Assembly: GCA_964533935.1 (NCBI GenBank)
Contig: CAZHOG010000004.1
Location: 1-64,000, forward strand
Source of the DNA: RUG14121 sp964533935
Lineage (GTDB): Bacteria > Bacillota_I > Bacilli_A > RF39 > UBA660
Direction of reading: 5' to 3'
Length of the DNA stretch: 64,000 nucleotides
Part shown: positions 62,867 through 64,000 of the stretch, one piece after another
How the letters are laid out: every line of letters starts with the position of its first letter
How positions within the stretch are numbered: position 1 is the stretch's first letter
Position numbers and translations under genes: made by a program
Notes under the pieces: generated by a model
Databases searched by the model: none
Told to the model about the DNA's origin: nothing
What the model saw: the letters and a program-made list of their open reading frames with translations, nothing else

Positions 62867-62884
62867 TTCGACAATTAAATTATA
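62867..62884 (-). promoter_or_regulatory. -10 box and Spo0A-like box of the 52-residue gene
   Basis: Minus strand TATAAT (62879-62884) followed by TTGTCGAA (62867-62874), overlapping the predicted transcription start. The -35 is weak (TTTAAA at about 62901-62906). Confidence 0.4.
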
Positions 62885-62962
62885 TGATAAATTTTTTCTA
62901 TTTAAAAGAAAGCACTTTTTTGTAAGATACTAACCTTTTTAGGTATAAACTATAATAAAATC

Positions 62963-62995
62963 AAAAAAAGATTATACATTTTATATAATCTTTTT
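62963..62995 (-). terminator. Terminator after tRNA-Arg(CCT)
   Basis: AAAAAGATTATA / TATAATCTTTTT, T-run on the minus strand. Confidence 0.65.
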
Positions 62996-63026
62996 ATTAA
63001 AAAAAAGTAACAATACTATTATAATA

Positions 63027-63101
63027 TGGTGTCCCCGGTAGGAATCGAACCTACATTTGATCCTTAGGAGGGACCTACACTATCCATTATGTTACGAGGA
63101 C
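63027..63101 (-). tRNA. tRNA-Arg (CCT)
   Basis: Acceptor GTCCTCG / CGGGGAC, anticodon loop CTCCTAA with anticodon CCT, T-loop GTTCGATTC, CCA encoded. Own promoter TTAACA-17-TAAAAT (63110-63138). It reads rare AGG codons. Confidence 0.93.
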
Positions 63102-63109
63102 ATACAAGT

Positions 63110-63138
63110 ATTTTATCATAAAAATAATTACTTGTTAA
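63110..63138 (-). promoter_or_regulatory. Promoter of tRNA-Arg(CCT)
   Basis: Minus strand TTAACA (63133-63138), 17-base spacer, TAAAAT (63110-63115). Confidence 0.6.
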
Positions 63139-63143
63139 TTCAT

Positions 63144-63172
63144 TTGACTATATTTGTTCAATATGTTATTAT
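63144..63172 (+). promoter_or_regulatory. Promoter of the transglutaminase-like gene
   Basis: TTGACT (63144-63149), 17-base spacer, TATTAT (63167-63172). Confidence 0.55.
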
Positions 63173-63201
63173 AACTTGCAATAAAAAAAGGTGGTTTTGA
63201 A

Positions 63202-64000
63202 ATGGAATTAAATAACGTAATTATTTTTTATAGTGATTCTCCATATATTTCATATAGCAATGGAGAAATTACTATTCAAATTACTAAAATCGAAGATATT
63301 GAATATCTTTTGAAAAACAAATTAAAAAATGCTCTAATTGAAGAATTAAGTTATTCTAATGATGAAAGTGATATTTTATTTATTAAAAATACTTTAAAAT
63401 ACTTAGAGAATAATGAAATCAATATAAGTGATATTATATCTCCAAATATAATATTACACCCAGAAAATTTAAATAAGGAATATTCTCCATTAAGTGATAT
63501 GTTTGAAGAAATTATTTATAATATTAGACAATTAAAAGATATTGAAGTTTATCATTTTTTAAATAATAATAAATTTAAAGATAAGGCTATTTTTCTATAT
63601 AAATATAATAAAATTGGTGGATGTAATTTTGAAGATTTAAATCGCACTATTAATAAAACAACTGAATTAACAAATGCCATTGCTAGTTTTGATCTATCTC
63701 CGATTGAACAATTAATGTTTGTTTATGATTTAGTTAGAAAAAATGTTTATAAAGATAATACTGGAGATTGTGAAGAATCAAGGGATTTAACAAAAGTTTA
63801 TTCAGGAAATAATATCGTCTGCGCCGGTTATGCAAATTTATTTGATGCAATGTGTGAAAATCTTGGCTTAGATTCTAAATATACATCCTACAAAATGGAG
63901 AATAAAGATCGTGGACACGCTGCAAATACTGTTTTTGTAAATGATGATAAATATGACATTCATGAAATATTTGAAATGGATGCAACTTGGTGTTCAAATT
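63202..64000 (+). CDS. Transglutaminase-like (papain-fold) protein, 3' end outside window
   Basis: At least 266 residues; the frame is open to the window edge. The transglutaminase-like triad is visible: Cys in NIVCAGYANLFDAMCENLGL, His in DRGHAANTVFVND and Asp in EMDATWCSN. The N-terminal 180 residues are not recognised and lack a signal peptide, so the enzyme seems cytoplasmic or is released otherwise. Such domains act as proteases or transglutaminases. Start ATG 63202 after AAAGGTGGTTTTGAA. Confidence 0.75.
   Translation, partial: MELNNVIIFYSDSPYISYSNGEITIQITKIEDIEYLLKNKLKNALIEELSYSNDESDILFIKNTLKYLENNEINISDIISPNIILHPENLNKEYSPLSDMFEEIIYNIRQLKDIEVYHFLNNNKFKDKAIFLYKYNKIGGCNFEDLNRTINKTTELTNAIASFDLSPIEQLMFVYDLVRKNVYKDNTGDCEESRDLTKVYSGNNIVCAGYANLFDAMCENLGLDSKYTSYKMENKDRGHAANTVFVNDDKYDIHEIFEMDATWCSN

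Overview
The window is AT-rich (visibly under 30% GC), gene-dense DNA from a low-GC Bacillota, most likely an anaerobic gut member of class Bacilli (RF39/Mollicutes-like or Erysipelotrichales-like lineages are plausible; this is inference). Reasons: HrcA/CIRCE heat-shock control, MurT/GatD, two LytR-CpsA-Psr proteins, class III (anaerobic) ribonucleotide reductase, spore-associated genes (cotJ, spoVS), and strong AAGGAGG or GGTGATAA-type ribosome sites. UGA is used as a stop (for example lspA), so this is genetic code 11 and not the mycoplasma code. Many genes show the leader GGTGATAANNATG, where an upstream in-frame GTG is part of the ribosome site; I trimmed such starts to the ATG.

Layout. 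1-930: 5' part of a TasA-like surface protein, then a compact non-coding/small-ORF locus that looks like a type I toxin-antitoxin pair. 929-7.1 kb: transketolase, murT-gatD, a kinase-like protein, mtaB. 7.1-12.9 kb: envelope proteins (TasA-like and FxLYD-like domains, Ig-like repeats, DUF4214-like C-terminus). 12.9-19.4 kb: hrcA-grpE-dnaK-pepF-dnaJ under tandem CIRCE operators. 19.4-22.4 kb: two tandem LCP proteins. 22.4-26.3 kb: dut, nrdG, nrdD and a divergent Crp/Fnr regulator sharing a palindromic operator. 26.3-34.1 kb: an SDR enzyme and a surface-polysaccharide cluster (VanZ, Wzx, two GT2, Wzy, Stealth, priming sugar transferase). 34.1-35.8 kb: rluD, lspA, PRC-barrel. 35.8-40.9 kb: rimP-nusA-ylxR-infB-rbfA-truB. 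41-42.6 kb: an MvaI/BcnI-like nuclease and seven tRNAs. 42.6-46.9 kb: racemase, ATP-grasp and AsnB genes that look like peptidoglycan-precursor modification. 47-50 kb: zinc ribbon, CotJC, CotJA/B, membrane proteins, trmL. 50-55 kb: Ca-type ATPase, XRE regulator, short SSB, SufB. 55-58.3 kb: tail-anchored protein, a thioester adhesin with Spo0A-box promoter, spoVS. 58.3-64 kb: rRNA methyltransferase, membrane proteins, CBS-pyrophosphatase, ProX-like deacylase, a small protein, tRNA-Arg and the 5' part of a transglutaminase-like gene.

The most interesting signals: (i) at 559-899 a 26-residue hydrophobic peptide mRNA with an SD-sequestering 5' leader and complementary ends, overlapped by a convergent small RNA with its own promoter and terminator; (ii) identical Spo0A-box/-35 modules in front of that peptide and in front of a thioester adhesin 57 kb away; (iii) a GatD glutaminase that has lost both catalytic residues while MurT looks intact; (iv) a racemase/ATP-grasp/AsnB operon suggesting a D-amino-acid cross-bridge. 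No insertion sequence, prophage or CRISPR array was seen.
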